Shown here in pieces: positions 9,852 to 19,757 of a stretch of 52,095 nucleotides of DNA. A program made the position numbers and the translations under genes. Positions within the stretch are counted from its first letter, which is position 1. Each line of letters begins with the position of its first letter. The notes beneath the pieces are model-generated. The model was given only the letters and a program-made list of their open reading frames with translations. It had not been told where the DNA came from and did not search any database. This stretch comes from an uncultured Clostridia bacterium (GTDB lineage: Bacteria; Bacillota; Clostridia; TANB77; CAG-508): positions 1 to 52,095 of the forward strand of contig CARPYP010000004.1 of assembly GCA_949045875.1 (NCBI GenBank). The letters are read 5' to 3'.

Positions 9852-10046
9852 TTAGTTCACCTTACCTTTCATAAATTTTTCAATACGTTCTTGTGCTTCC
9901 TTTATTGATAATTCTTCATTATCATTAATTACTACACTTAAAACATCTTTATTGTTTTTGAAATGTTCTGATGATATAAGTTGTTTTTTGGTAAACTTAT
10001 ATTCATCATCTTTTTCTTTTGTTTTATTGTTTTTTTCTTTTTTCAT
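9852..10046 (-). CDS. Small charged phage protein before the sheath gene
   Basis: A 64-residue, lysine- and glutamate-rich protein (TKKQLISSEHFKNNKDVLSV) ends one base before the sheath ATG. Small proteins of this type, often with the phrase FTKxQLxxSxxF, occupy this slot in many clostridial myo-prophages. The function is unknown. Confidence 0.75.
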   Translation of the reverse strand: MKKEKNNKTKEKDDEYKFTKKQLISSEHFKNNKDVLSVVINDNEELSIKEAQERIEKFMKGKVN

Positions 10047-10053
10047 AACGAAA

Positions 10054-10488
10054 TCACCCTTCTTTTATATTAGTATTGTAATTACAGTCTTCTATTTTTG
10101 GTATTTCTTCTTTTTTGTCCTTTTTCACATACATGTCATAATTAACAAAGAAATTTAAAACTCCATCTGAAAATTTAGTATTCATATCTGTTCCCATTGT
10201 TTTTGTTTCTTCATCTATTTCTATATATTCTAGGCAATCGTATAATCTTTCTGTTACTTCTTGGCACTCTTCCTTTTCATCTTCAGTAGATGGAAAATAA
10301 TGAATACAAAATTGGTTTTTCCTAAAATACCTATTCTGTCTAAATAAGTTGTTTGTCGGATTTATACACATAATAGAAAAACAAGGCTCTTTAAGTCCTT
10401 GTTCAATAGATTCTGTATGTATTTCATATTCATCGCCAAATTCAGCATTAATTGCTTTACAAATACCATTAATTATCTTATTTATCAT
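10054..10488 (-). CDS. Tail terminator/completion protein candidate (DUF6838-like)
   Basis: The 144-residue protein lies between the HK97-gp10-like gene and the sheath block, the usual place of the tail terminator that caps the tube and sheath. It shows the phage pattern PCFSIMCINPTNNLFRQNRY and a central acidic region. It overlaps the upstream gene by four bases (ATGA). The assignment is mainly positional. Confidence 0.7.
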   Translation of the reverse strand: MINKIINGICKAINAEFGDEYEIHTESIEQGLKEPCFSIMCINPTNNLFRQNRYFRKNQFCIHYFPSTEDEKEECQEVTERLYDCLEYIEIDEETKTMGTDMNTKFSDGVLNFFVNYDMYVKKDKKEEIPKIEDCNYNTNIKEG

Positions 10489-11024
10489 TTAAAATGTTCC
10501 TCCAATAACTTTCTTAATTTATCTTCAAGTATTCTAGGTGCAATGGTTTGGATTTCTTGTTCTGAGATTGTTAGCATAAAATGTCCTTCAACCCAACCTT
10601 CGCCATCTCTTGTTCTATGTCCATGTTCAACATAAGATGTATATTCAACTGGATTTCTTATTTCTATTTTATATACATCCCCTATATGTTCTATTTTTAA
10701 TGAATTTGCATAATCTTTTGCATTTTGTTTTTCTCCCCCTGTCCAACCTCTTCTTAATGTACCACCAACTTTGCCACTAGGATTAATTCGTTTAGTATAG
10801 ACTTCACCTTTTTTGTGCTTCTTTCCATCTCTTTTTGCAGTAACCTTAATTTCTTTTGAATAATCACCTACAGGTGTTCTTTTTATAACCTTCGCAAGTA
10901 GTCTGCTTGCAAGTTCTTTTGCACATGCCTCTATAAATTCATTTCGCTTATCTTTTAATTGTTCAATTTGTTTTCTAAGTTTTTCTAATCCTTTAAAATC
11001 ACATTTTCCAAAACTACTACCCAT
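10485..11024 (-). CDS. HK97 gp10-like head-tail joining protein
   Basis: The likely start is ATG 11024 (MGSSFGKCDFKG), preceded by AAAGGTGGG; a longer frame to 11093 lacks such a site. The body has the gp10 signature: ASRLLAKVIKRTPVGDYS (residues 42-60), basic central stretch, GGTLRRGWTGG, and VEYTSYVEHGHRTRDGEGWV (125-150). This family forms the neck or tail-completion ring. Confidence 0.85.
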   Translation of the reverse strand: MGSSFGKCDFKGLEKLRKQIEQLKDKRNEFIEACAKELASRLLAKVIKRTPVGDYSKEIKVTAKRDGKKHKKGEVYTKRINPSGKVGGTLRRGWTGGEKQNAKDYANSLKIEHIGDVYKIEIRNPVEYTSYVEHGHRTRDGEGWVEGHFMLTISEQEIQTIAPRILEDKLRKLLEEHFK

Positions 11025-11025
11025 G

Positions 11026-11403
11026 TTATGCCCACCTTTCAAATAGTTCCAACATAATTTCTTGATGTGTTTGGTATATTGCAGGCTTACCACTACTTTT
11101 ATATGAAATAACTTGACCTAACACGTTTGTTACATCAATTCTTGAGCCTGTTTTTATTTCTATTTCAGGTGTTATGAATAATTTGGTAGTTTGAATAACA
11201 TTGGCTTTTACATCGTCTTGACTATTCTTTGCTATACTTTCAAAAGAAAGTTTGCATTTTTCGTTTTCTAGCACTGTTACATCTTTAAATGCAGTTGATT
11301 TATTTTCTTTTTGATACTTTTGATGTTCTATTATGTTACAAGTACAATCATAAGTCTGTTCAATTGCTTTTCTAACTGCTACCACTTGATTTTTCGATAA
11401 CAT
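11026..11403 (-). CDS. Head closure/head-tail connector protein
   Basis: This 125-residue protein sits third after the major capsid gene, between the gpHK97-6-like connector and the gp10-like gene. The text CNIIEHQKYQKENKSTAFKD and KLFITPEIEIKTGSRIDVTN is typical of small head-closure proteins (SPP1 gp16/minor head type). The assignment combines position and weak family resemblance. It overlaps the upstream gene by 25 bases. Confidence 0.7.
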   Translation of the reverse strand: MLSKNQVVAVRKAIEQTYDCTCNIIEHQKYQKENKSTAFKDVTVLENEKCKLSFESIAKNSQDDVKANVIQTTKLFITPEIEIKTGSRIDVTNVLGQVISYKSSGKPAIYQTHQEIMLELFERWA

Positions 11404-11864
11404 ATAAAATCACTCTCCCCAGCATTCAACAAATATGTAATTAGAGAATTTAACTTTGTTTCTAATGTTTCAGCACCTTCTCCAACTGCAAATGTGATAT
11501 TGGTGTCTCCAACTTGCACTTGTTTCAATGCTGTTTCAATATCAAATCCATTTTCTGCATCTAGCTTGCCACTTTGTTTCTTAGAAAATAAAAATTCACC
11601 ACAAATTCTATCAACGGCTATTTCTATTAGCTCATCAGGAATAGAAGAAATGTTACAAGAGCTTTTAATATGATTTTCAACTTTTTGTATGCAAAATGCT
11701 ATTGTAAATGTATCTTCTTCTTTAATTGTGTAACCGAAAGAAATAAGCCTTTGAAGAACTTTTGAAACGAAAAGTTCTTCAAGGCTTTCATTTAACATTT
11801 TTACAATGTTTTCTATTATAGGTTTTAAATCTTCTTTTTCATCAGAATTATCCATATAATTCAC
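11379..11864 (-). CDS. Head-tail connector (adaptor) protein
   Basis: A protein of about 160 residues lies immediately after the major capsid gene. The alpha-helical body (RLISFGYTIKEEDTFTIAF; IDRICGEFLF-like segment) and position match head-tail adaptor proteins of the SPP1 gp15/HK97 gp6 kind. The start is uncertain: GTG 11864 has AGAGGAT at a good distance, while ATG 11855 is also possible. Confidence 0.75.
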   Translation of the reverse strand: MNYMDNSDEKEDLKPIIENIVKMLNESLEELFVSKVLQRLISFGYTIKEEDTFTIAFCIQKVENHIKSSCNISSIPDELIEIAVDRICGEFLFSKKQSGKLDAENGFDIETALKQVQVGDTNITFAVGEGAETLETKLNSLITYLLNAGESDFICYRKIKW

Positions 11865-11867
11865 CAA

Positions 11868-13037
11868 CTATCCTCTTGATATTATTCTTGCAATTGGAAT
11901 AGCTTTATGATTTATGTAGCTTCTATCTTTTTCATCTACTTCTCCACTGTGCACTAAAGACCAATTAGCACCATTTGCAAGTTCTTCGTCTTTTGGAGAT
12001 AAACTTGCTTGTGATACTTTTTCATATGATATAGCATATGGTGCAAATACTTTTCTTTGTCTCATATATAGTGTTTCTTCTCCACCATTTGTTTTTTCGT
12101 CCCTTGCCATAGAATATGGGTGTTTTACTCCAACATCTTCGTAATCAATAGCACCATCACCTAATATGTATGTTACATATTCAGTTCCAAATATTACATA
12201 ATCACCAGCTTTTAAAGTTTTTTCATCTAAATATGGTATAACATCTTCTAGTTTTATTTCACCTGTAGCTGGCGTAGCGCTGTTAGCAACTATTTTTAAT
12301 GCTCCTTCTGTCTCAGCAGTTGCGTCAAAATATCCTTCTGTTTTAGGCATATCGTCGATAATTACTAATTTTCCGTTCCAAGTTCCTAAATCTAATTCTC
12401 TCTCAATTCCTTGAGCGTCTGTGTATTTTAAGTGTTCAATTAACTTTAAGTTTTCAAGATTAGTTGAAACATCACTATCCATAAATACCATTGTAAATTT
12501 CTTTTTATTTTTTCCACAAGCCTTATTGGTCGCTGTATTTAACGTTGTTGCGTCCATTGCCTTTTTTACTTTGGTTGTGTGTTTGTCTACAAATTCAAGG
12601 TTTTTAGCTCCTGTCATTGCAAATATTCCTTGTAAGATTGCAAGTATTGTGTCTTGGTCTAATTCATCTTTGTATTCTGCTACTTGGTCAGCAACATTTT
12701 CCATAAAGTCTTGTCCAGATATTTCATCTGAGAAGTCTGTTTCAATCCACCCTTTAGCACGTCCTACTACTACAACACCTCTTTCAAATGTTTTCGTTCT
12801 TGTAGCAGTAATGTCTGTTTGTCCATCAAAATTTACTGCTTCTCCATCTAACAATCCTTTCATTGCTATTCTTGCATAGGCTGTTCCATCTTGTTTAAAC
12901 ACATCTTGTATGTCTTTGCTTCCTTTTAATGCCTTTGATTTTTTTAATTCATTTGTCTTTAAATTTGGTATTCTTGTATGTTCTACTGAATACTTAAAGT
13001 TTTTTTCATTAAAACTTTTTGAATCGAATTTTCCCAT
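11868..13037 (-). CDS. Major capsid protein
   Basis: The 389-residue protein follows the scaffold gene and precedes the connectors. It has the N-arm SVEHTRIPNLKTNELKKSKA, the region DGTAYARIAMKGLLDGEAVN, and a central TMVFMDSDVSTNLENLKLIE, found in HK97-fold capsids of clostridial myophages. The C-terminus reads AISYEKVSQASLSPKDEELA. No in-frame CGG interrupts this highly expressed gene. Confidence 0.9.
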   Translation of the reverse strand: MGKFDSKSFNEKNFKYSVEHTRIPNLKTNELKKSKALKGSKDIQDVFKQDGTAYARIAMKGLLDGEAVNFDGQTDITATRTKTFERGVVVVGRAKGWIETDFSDEISGQDFMENVADQVAEYKDELDQDTILAILQGIFAMTGAKNLEFVDKHTTKVKKAMDATTLNTATNKACGKNKKKFTMVFMDSDVSTNLENLKLIEHLKYTDAQGIERELDLGTWNGKLVIIDDMPKTEGYFDATAETEGALKIVANSATPATGEIKLEDVIPYLDEKTLKAGDYVIFGTEYVTYILGDGAIDYEDVGVKHPYSMARDEKTNGGEETLYMRQRKVFAPYAISYEKVSQASLSPKDEELANGANWSLVHSGEVDEKDRSYINHKAIPIARIISRG

Positions 13038-13063
13038 TTTAATTCACCTTTTCCTTTCATTTT

Positions 13064-13690
13064 CTAAATTTCAATTTCTGGATGCTCGTTTAAATAAGCG
13101 TTCCTTTCATCGTAAGTCATTTTTGATAAGTCTACCTTATCGTCTGCCTCTTCTTTTCCTGTTTCTCCAGGTTCTGCTCCTTTAATCTTTTGTTTTCTAT
13201 TTTCAGAATCAAATAAGAATTTTGTATCTTCGCCTTTGACAAGATTATCAATTTGTTCTTGCAATCCTTTAACTGTTCCATCTTCGTTTAGTTCTGCTTT
13301 ATCTAAATCTTTTAATAATGCTCTTACTGCAATATTATTTTTAGCTTTTACAGAACTAAGAGCCTTATCAACAGCAGTATCAATTTTCATTTGCTTAATT
13401 TCTTTTGCATGTGCTTCATCTTTAGCTTTGTTATCAGTTTGGAGTGTTTCAATTTGTTTTTTTAATTCTTCAACATCTCCTGTTGATTTTTTTAAGGTTT
13501 CAAGTTGATTATCTCTGTCTGTTACTTGTCCCTTTAATGTTTCGATTTCTGCATTTGCATTAGTTAAATTCTTTTGAGTTGTCTCGAGCTCTCCTTTTGC
13601 TTTTCCAATATCTGTCGAATTTTCATCAAGTATGCTGTCAATTGTGTCCTTGTTAGTAATTCCTAATTTTTCTAAAAATTTTCTTTCCAT
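13064..13690 (-). CDS. Capsid scaffold protein (phage minor structural GP20 type)
   Basis: Start ATG 13690 (MERKFLEKLGI) follows AAAGGATTG; the upstream in-frame codons to 13732 lack a ribosome site. The 208-residue protein is a long charged coiled coil (residues 25-100) and ends with the conserved scaffold tail DKVDLSKMTYDERNAYLNEH. It would fill the procapsid and be removed on maturation. Confidence 0.9.
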   Translation of the reverse strand: MERKFLEKLGITNKDTIDSILDENSTDIGKAKGELETTQKNLTNANAEIETLKGQVTDRDNQLETLKKSTGDVEELKKQIETLQTDNKAKDEAHAKEIKQMKIDTAVDKALSSVKAKNNIAVRALLKDLDKAELNEDGTVKGLQEQIDNLVKGEDTKFLFDSENRKQKIKGAEPGETGKEEADDKVDLSKMTYDERNAYLNEHPEIEI

Positions 13691-13843
13691 AATATCAATC
13701 CTTTCTCGCTTTTTTCTCGTGGTTCGCTCCACTCAAATTTTTGATACTGTCGTCTTTTTTCGACTTCCGACTCAGGTCAATTTTGTATAAAAAATAGACA
13801 CCCGTTAAGGTATCTAAAATTTAATAACATATTTAATTTAAAA

Positions 13844-14183
13844 TTATAATCCGTGGTATCGTATCTTTTATCTCTTTAATTACTTTTTTAGCCTTTGATA
13901 GCATTGAATTTTCTTGTAAATACTCTATTCCTTTTGGTTTTATTGTTATAGATTTGGTTATTTTAACTCCTTTTCTTTTTGCACCCATTATAGCCACAAC
14001 ACTTATTCCTTCTATATATCCTTCTTCATATAACTGTATAAGAATATAATTAAAATAACTTTCTTCTATTCCATAAGTTTCTGGTGTTAATATGAACATG
14101 TCTATATCTTCTCCTGTTTTCAAGCATTCATAAAGATAAGTTAATATTTTATATGCTATCACAAAATAATCATCTCTTGCCAT
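13844..14183 (-). CDS. YjcQ-like phage protein, +1 CGG site near the end
   Basis: The N-terminus (DYFVIAYKILTYLYECLKTG) and winged-helix-like body (EESYFNYILIQLYEEGYIEG) match the YjcQ family common in Bacillota phages. An in-frame CGG occurs at 13853-13851. Reading the +1 frame gives DTIPGL and a stop at 13844; zero frame gives PRIIILN and a stop at 13833. The shifted end looks more natural, but both differ by only a few residues, so this is one of the two weaker CGG cases. The protein may be a small regulator carried in the structural operon. Confidence 0.7.
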
Positions 14184-14274
14184 GTTTTTTTCTCCTTTCC
14201 TAGAATATTTTTTACTTTTTTAGCATAAACTATTGATTATTAGCTTAATTTACTGTATAATTAAGTTAATAAAG

Positions 14275-14319
14275 ATGAAATTAATCGCCGTCCCCTTTTG
14301 GACAGATGATTAATTTCAT
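14275..14319 (-). terminator. Hairpin after the minor head-toxin gene
   Basis: Arms ATGAAATTAATC and GATTAATTTCAT are perfectly complementary over 12 bp, enclosing a GC-richer inner hairpin (GTCC/GGAC). The stem overlaps the stop of the minor-head gene (14316). A long T-run flanks it only on the plus strand, so on the coding strand it may attenuate or stabilise transcripts rather than fully terminate. Confidence 0.5.
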
Positions 14320-15924
14320 TTTTTTATTTTTCTTTCTAATACTATCAATACTTTACTATCTTTTATTAATATTATTGTATCCACAAATTTTGTATGTGAA
14401 GATTTATAGATGTCCTTAGCTTGTTTTATCAATTCTTCATTATCTAATGGGCATTTTGAAATATCAAAAATAAAGTTAGGTGATTGTTTGGATTTCTTGG
14501 ATAGCATATTATATAATACTACCTTACTTTTTCCCAAAGGTTCCTTTAAATCAAATTTTTTATCTTTAAACAGATAATCTGGTGTTGAGATTCCTTGAGG
14601 AAAACTTATTCTTGGAACCATATAAATTTCGCCCCCAAATGTATTCTCTAGTATTTCTGCAATCTGTTTTTCTTTGTTTGAATAATCTAGCTTTACTTTC
14701 TTTCCATCCACTTTATAGGTTTTCCCATTTATTGTATATTCTACTTTGTCCAATATTTTATGGCTGTTCGGCGTTGACTTTTTTATCCAACTGTCTGTTA
14801 CATCTACATATTTTTCTTCTTTGTGCTTCATATCTTCTTCCTTTTTATTTGCATTTTTATCGATTATACCACTGCTATTACTATTTGTCACGTATTTTGC
14901 TCTCCATTCTCCGATAGTTAATGTCTGCTGGTACTTCGTAAGTTTCACCATCTTCATCTCTTGCTATTCTTGTATCTGTAATATCATAATCATCATCAAA
15001 ATATGGTGCTGTTGTTGACCTACAATAATTATGAAATGGAGGAGCTGTAACTCCTGTTTCATAATCCTTCATATTATATTTTTTACCGTCTTGCTCTTGG
15101 CATATTTCAGACGTATGTAAATCTAATGTTGCAACTATTTCGTATTGCTCTACATCTAAATCCTTAAAGCAATCTTTTCTTGCTAATTCTGAAAAATAAG
15201 CATTTTCGGTCATTACTAGATTTCCTGCTTGTGCTTTTGTAACATTAAATTTCTTTGCCATGTACTTTATAACATTATCAGGTGCTTTTCCTTGAATGCA
15301 CATACTTGTTAATTGCTTGTGCAATTCATTTATTAATGTTGTTTTTTTACCCCATATTCGCTCACTGAAATTCTTTCCATCGACTGCCCATGGTCTGTTT
15401 ACTATTTTTGATAATTTATTTTCATTAATAGTTCCTATTCTAAAACCAACATTAAAACCTTTTTGCATTTCAAACATTGTATGATAATAGTTGTCTGTAT
15501 ACGAATTTGAGACCATTTTGTCTACTTCATCAAGTTCATTGCCAAATAGTTTTTCTAATGATTGTTGCGTTTGTATTTTTAATGCTTCAAGTCTTGAAAT
15601 ATGAAATCTTGCTGAAGCATTTTCAAGTTCTTTAATCCAGTTACCATTCAATTTGTTTTCTCTTCCATACTTGATGTATTCTTGAACGTCCCACTTAAAT
15701 TCTTTTATTTCATTTGAATTTAACAGTCTTTTCGCTTCTGTCATTGTGATTTTGTTATTGTTTGCAAATCTTCTGTACCAACTGTTTATTTTGTTTTCTA
15801 TTTCCTTTTGTGCCTGAAAAAAAGTATCTTCAATCTGTGAATATGTACTTTGTGCATTTTGATGTGATGCTTTTTCTAATTGTTCAAATCTTTCTCTCCA
15901 ATATTCCTTATTCTTTTTGGTCAT
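14316..15924 (-). CDS. Phage minor head protein (SPP1 gp7/Mu gpF type) fused through a +1 CGG site to a BECR-type nuclease domain
   Basis: Residues 1-337 are an SPP1 gp7-like minor head protein: helical N-half, then NVTKAQAGNLVMTENAYFS, LDLHTSEICQEQDGKKYNMK and the zinc-like HNYCRSTTAPYF. CGG at 14913-14911 interrupts VPADINY. Zero frame ends nine codons later (RRMESKIRDK). The +1 frame reads GEWRAKYVTNSNS, matching the expected VPADxxYxEWxxKYV motif, and continues into a 200-residue C-terminal domain (KQIAEILENTFGGEIYMVPR, STPDYLFKDKKFDLKEPLG) resembling CdiA-type/BECR tRNase domains attached to phage minor head proteins. Full product about 535 residues. The toxin-family name rests on motif resemblance only. 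Confidence 0.85.
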
Positions 15925-17393
15925 CTTTTACACCACCTTTATTTGATGGATTTGTGTCATTAGGAAATGGATACATTGCCATTTCTTCTTCTTTCTGCTT
16001 TCTTATTCTTTCTAATTCAGCTTTAACATCGCCGTACCCAAGGGTGTTGTGCAATTCTTGATTCAAGTGATAAGTCTTCTGATTTATTAATATTATCAAT
16101 AACAGTTGACTCTGAGATAAGCATATTACGATTAAATATAATATCTACTTTTTCATTAAAAAAATCACCTATACCAGTATTATATAAGTGACAGTTTATA
16201 AACCAAAGTAATTCCTCAAAAGAAAACTGATATTCTGCTTCTGTTCCGTTTGCGTCTATATCTATGTCTGAATACATACTTTGTATATTCATTTCATTAG
16301 GACTTCCTGAAAGCCTATCATCTTTTGCATCAAAACTTCTAGCATTTTCTATTATTGCTTTTTTTAATAACTCTATTACTACTTTGTAATTTTCGCTATT
16401 AACTTCAATTTGCAGTGTTTTTACATCACCAGGCGACTTATCTATTGTCTTTACTTTTACTGCTCCATATTGTGCTAAATTCTTTCTAAATTGTGCTAAG
16501 TTTTCTCCATCATAATTAACTAATACTAAAATAGTGTTTCTTACATCTTCTTCCATACCATTTATGAAATTTGACTCTATTAAATTTAAGGCATCTTGTA
16601 ATGATTTTACTTTTTTAATTAAGGGTATTTCTTTATTGTTGTATTTTAAAGGTATTAGTGGAATTTTAGTCCAATTATAGCCTTGCTCTTTCCCATCTAT
16701 ATCAGTTATAGTAAAATAGTTTTTAAATGGCTTATCATCGTTCGGAACTAGCTTTCCACCTTCATATGTAAAATAATATATACCTTCTGGAGCGTACAAT
16801 TCTACATGTTGTATTATACTTTCCTTTGTTTTCTGAACATATATGGTTTCATATATTCTAATGGCATAATCTAGTTTTGTGTGTTCTGAGTCTTTCCAGC
16901 CTGGTATTAACTTATAAGGTTTTAATCTTTTAAAAGAAAGTTTTCCTTCTTCGTCATAGTGTACTAATATCCAACCTAGTCCACAATTTAAACTATCTTC
17001 ACCTGCATTTTTTAATAACAATCGAAATCTTGCATTAAATATTTCTTGAAGTATACTTAAATATGTTTCGTTTTGGGTTTGTATTGAAAATGGTTGTCCT
17101 AATAAATAATTATTCTTTTTATCTACTGCATTTTGATATTGATTATCTACTATTCGATTATTCGGTAAATTATCAACGTCCTCTAATTCTCCATCTTCTC
17201 CTATAACTTGCCTTTTTCTTTTTAATATATCATGTGCTCCAGCATAGTATTTTTCTCCGTCAATCATTTCTTTTCTTCTTTGTGAAGCTAGAAATCTATT
17301 GATTTCTTTAACGATATATTCCTCATCTGTTAAGCCTTCGCCTTCTTTTATTATGTTATTTATTCTTTTTGTCTCAGTAGTAAAGTTAAACAT
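15908..17393 (-). CDS. Portal protein (SPP1 gp6 type), +1 CGG site near C-terminus
   Basis: The 494-residue portal has the usual start (MFNFTTETKRINNIIKEG), DNLPNNRIVDNQYQNAVDKK near residue 75, and a C-terminal ring-forming region. CGG at 16034-16032 follows RIAQHPWV. The zero frame stops within three codons; the +1 frame reads GDVKAELERIRKQKEEEMAM and continues to 15908, restoring the typical acidic portal tail that overlaps the minor head start. Total length is 3n+1. The portal forms the DNA entry ring and docks terminase. Confidence 0.9.
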
Positions 17394-17408
17394 TTGTGTT
17401 CACCTCTT

Positions 17409-17516
17409 TTAATCAAAACTAAATCTATTGCCTTGTCCTATTTTTTCTGCAATTCCTGTTGTTGCGTCTGGTGCATCATCATGTGCATTTTTTCCTTCTT
17501 TTTGATACCTACTCAT
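17409..17516 (-). CDS. C-terminal piece of terminase large subunit
   Basis: This 35-residue frame (MSRYQKEGKNAHDDAPDATT at its start) is the expected end of the terminase nuclease domain, including the HDDAPD acidic motif likely to contain a catalytic aspartate. A 14-bp tandem duplication (17503-17530) puts it out of frame with the main gene. The duplicate creates an ATG that overlaps the upstream TGA as ATGA, so it could be translated by termination-reinitiation. Otherwise it is a broken end. Confidence 0.6.
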   Translation of the reverse strand: MSRYQKEGKNAHDDAPDATTGIAEKIGQGNRFSFD

Positions 17517-18835
17517 TGATACCTACTCATTGCATCAAAATATTCTGGAAATTTATCTTCCCAATTTACAGGATAATAAACATGTTCCATTACCCATGTT
17601 GAATTTGAGATAATTCTTGATGTTTTATTTTTATCTTGGTAAAATGGATTTATACTACATTTGTTTGACTGATACTTTTCTAGTAGTATTCTTTCAACAC
17701 TTCTTGCAAAACCACGTCCACCGTTATTGCTTTCTATGTCTGCCTCATTTACCCCATCTTCAAATAGCATTTTTGCAACTGCTGGCTCTGTAATTTCCAT
17801 TCCATCTTTTGTATAAACAATATTAATTATATATGCTTCTTTATTATATTCAACATAATCAATACTACATAAGAAGTCGTCTCCTTCATCAGCGGTATCT
17901 GTATAGTTTTTAACTTTTGTATATAGTTGATTACCATTTTCATCTGTTGGCAACTTAGTATATGTTTTAAACTTAGTGTATAGTCTTCCTTTTAAATCTA
18001 TTGGTTCTTGTTGATAATTAGCTAATGCTATTTCCTTGGTTGCTGTTTTTGTTTTTATATCATATGACCTTTTTGAAAGTATTTCTTTACAAAGCATTGT
18101 TCCATCGTCTTGTAATGCCTTATATGAAATATGTCTTACTTTCATACCTAGCGCTTTAAAATGCCTAAGTGCCCTTCCTGCTAAATCATCACTGTGCCAT
18201 CTAGTCATTATAATAATGAGTTTTCCACCTTCTTCAAGTCTTGAAAACATTGTATCAGTAAACCAAATCCACTGCTTTTCGAGTAAATCTGCATTGTTGG
18301 CTTCTTCGGCATTTTTTATAATGTCATCTATAATCATTAGTGTTGCACCAAAACCTGTGGATGTTCCTTTTGGAGATGTTGCTAAATAATTATTATATCC
18401 ACTTTCTAGTGACCATTTATTCATAGCACTGTCGCCATATTTTATTGTTACATCAGGAAAAATATCAAAATATACAAATTTATCTTTATCTCCTTTTTCT
18501 TCAAGTATTGTGTCTCTAACATTTTTTGAAAACGTTGTAGACAATCCTTCATTATAAGAACCTAACATTATCTTTTCATTTTGGTTATTACCTAATGCCC
18601 ATTCAACAAAACAACCTGATGTTCTTGATTTTCCATGTCTTGGTGGCATGTTCAAAATAAGTACATCTTCATCTGATTCGTAAAAACTTTGAAAATCATT
18701 GCATACACTAATTAAAAACTTTCTGTCTTCTTTGTAAAAATCTGGTGCTTTTATATGACAATACTCAAAAAAATCACGTCTGGCTAATTCCAAACGTGCT
18801 TGCTTCTTTAATTCTTCTTGTATATCACTTATCAT
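17513..18835 (-). CDS. Terminase large subunit, C-terminus cut by a 14-bp duplication
   Basis: The ATPase domain has Walker A PPRHGKS (residues 64-70) and Walker B MIIDD (167-171), followed by coupling motif IIIMTRWHSDDLAGRA. The RNase H-like nuclease begins near CSIDYVEYN (about 323). The frame ends at SRYQ, about 31 residues short, because ATGAGTAGGTATCA is duplicated in tandem. The missing end sits in the adjacent small frame. The enzyme packages and cuts phage DNA. If both pieces associate it may work; if not, the prophage is packaging-defective. Confidence 0.9.
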   Translation of the reverse strand: MISDIQEELKKQARLELARRDFFEYCHIKAPDFYKEDRKFLISVCNDFQSFYESDEDVLILNMPPRHGKSRTSGCFVEWALGNNQNEKIMLGSYNEGLSTTFSKNVRDTILEEKGDKDKFVYFDIFPDVTIKYGDSAMNKWSLESGYNNYLATSPKGTSTGFGATLMIIDDIIKNAEEANNADLLEKQWIWFTDTMFSRLEEGGKLIIIMTRWHSDDLAGRALRHFKALGMKVRHISYKALQDDGTMLCKEILSKRSYDIKTKTATKEIALANYQQEPIDLKGRLYTKFKTYTKLPTDENGNQLYTKVKNYTDTADEGDDFLCSIDYVEYNKEAYIINIVYTKDGMEITEPAVAKMLFEDGVNEADIESNNGGRGFARSVERILLEKYQSNKCSINPFYQDKNKTSRIISNSTWVMEHVYYPVNWEDKFPEYFDAMSRYQ

Positions 18836-19307
18836 TCTTAATCAACTGCCTTAGTTCTTCTGTTGATAAACCTTTAAATGGGTTGGGTGTGTCTGTACTA
18901 ACTGCAACTTCTTGTCTTTCCCTCCATTCTTTAGGCTTTCTGTTCTTTAACCAAAATATTTGTGCTGTAGTATCTGGTGCAACTTGCTTTGTTACTTCTT
19001 TACTTATAGTCATTTCATATCGACCAGTTTTAGGATTTAATGACTTTTCCTTTGTGATTTCTTTATATTCATATCCTAAAGCTCTTTTAAGTAATGCATT
19101 TTCTACTTCATAATCTACTATTTCTTTTCCCTTTTTTAAGGAGTCCGAAAAGTCCTGATGTTCTTTTTTATATTGATAAAATGTATTTTTTCCTATACCC
19201 AGATTTTTTGCTATTTGTTCATCTGTTAATCCATCTCTTGCCCAGCCTTCTACTAATGTTAATTTATCTTTAACCTGTTCCCATTTTGACTTTGCCACCT
19301 CTTTCAC
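18825..19307 (-). CDS. Terminase small subunit
   Basis: The 160-residue protein has an N-terminal helix-turn-helix (LVEGWARDGLTDEQIAKNLG, residues 18-37), then a central helical region and RKPKEWRERQEVAVS typical of TerS. It overlaps TerL by 11 bases. The start is a GTG (19307) and a second in-frame GTG lies nine bases downstream. It binds the packaging site and loads TerL. Confidence 0.9.
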   Translation of the reverse strand: MKEVAKSKWEQVKDKLTLVEGWARDGLTDEQIAKNLGIGKNTFYQYKKEHQDFSDSLKKGKEIVDYEVENALLKRALGYEYKEITKEKSLNPKTGRYEMTISKEVTKQVAPDTTAQIFWLKNRKPKEWRERQEVAVSTDTPNPFKGLSTEELRQLIKNDK

Positions 19308-19332
19308 CTACTTTTGTTTTTGTTTTAATAAT

Positions 19333-19746
19333 CTATAGTTTTTTCTTAGCATATTTAATATTATCTGTCATCATACATTCACCACAACTATTTTTGTTGC
19401 ATTCTGTGTTTTTCTCTGTATCACATAAATATAATGGTTTTATACCTAAATATCGATTTACTATTTCATTTATAAAATCATTACTACTCGCTACAATTTC
19501 ACATACATCTTCGTAACCATATGTCTTGTTTTCATTATGCTGATTATGTCCAAATTCATATAGCCAGACGTGTGTAAGTTCGTGTTTTAATGTTCTCTCT
19601 ATATTGGGTTGTCCTTTTAATAATAGTATTTTTTGTTCCATATATACAGTTAATCCCATTGTCCATTCGCTACTTTCGCAAGTCATTTTGTCTTTTTCCA
19701 CTTCTTCTATTGTCCATTCTGTATTATTACATTTAAACTTAAACAT
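19333..19746 (-). CDS. Phage zinc-metallopeptidase-like protein (HELTH motif)
   Basis: The 137-residue protein contains LKHELTHVWLYEFGHNQHNE (residues 53-72), an HExxH zinc-binding motif, and a downstream conserved glutamate (YEDVCEIVAS). A C-terminal cysteine cluster (LCDTEKNTECNKNSCGECM) could bind metal. Such proteins are frequent just upstream of terminase in clostridial phages; their target is unknown. Confidence 0.75.
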   Translation of the reverse strand: MFKFKCNNTEWTIEEVEKDKMTCESSEWTMGLTVYMEQKILLLKGQPNIERTLKHELTHVWLYEFGHNQHNENKTYGYEDVCEIVASSNDFINEIVNRYLGIKPLYLCDTEKNTECNKNSCGECMMTDNIKYAKKKL

Positions 19747-19757
19747 TGTATTCCTCC

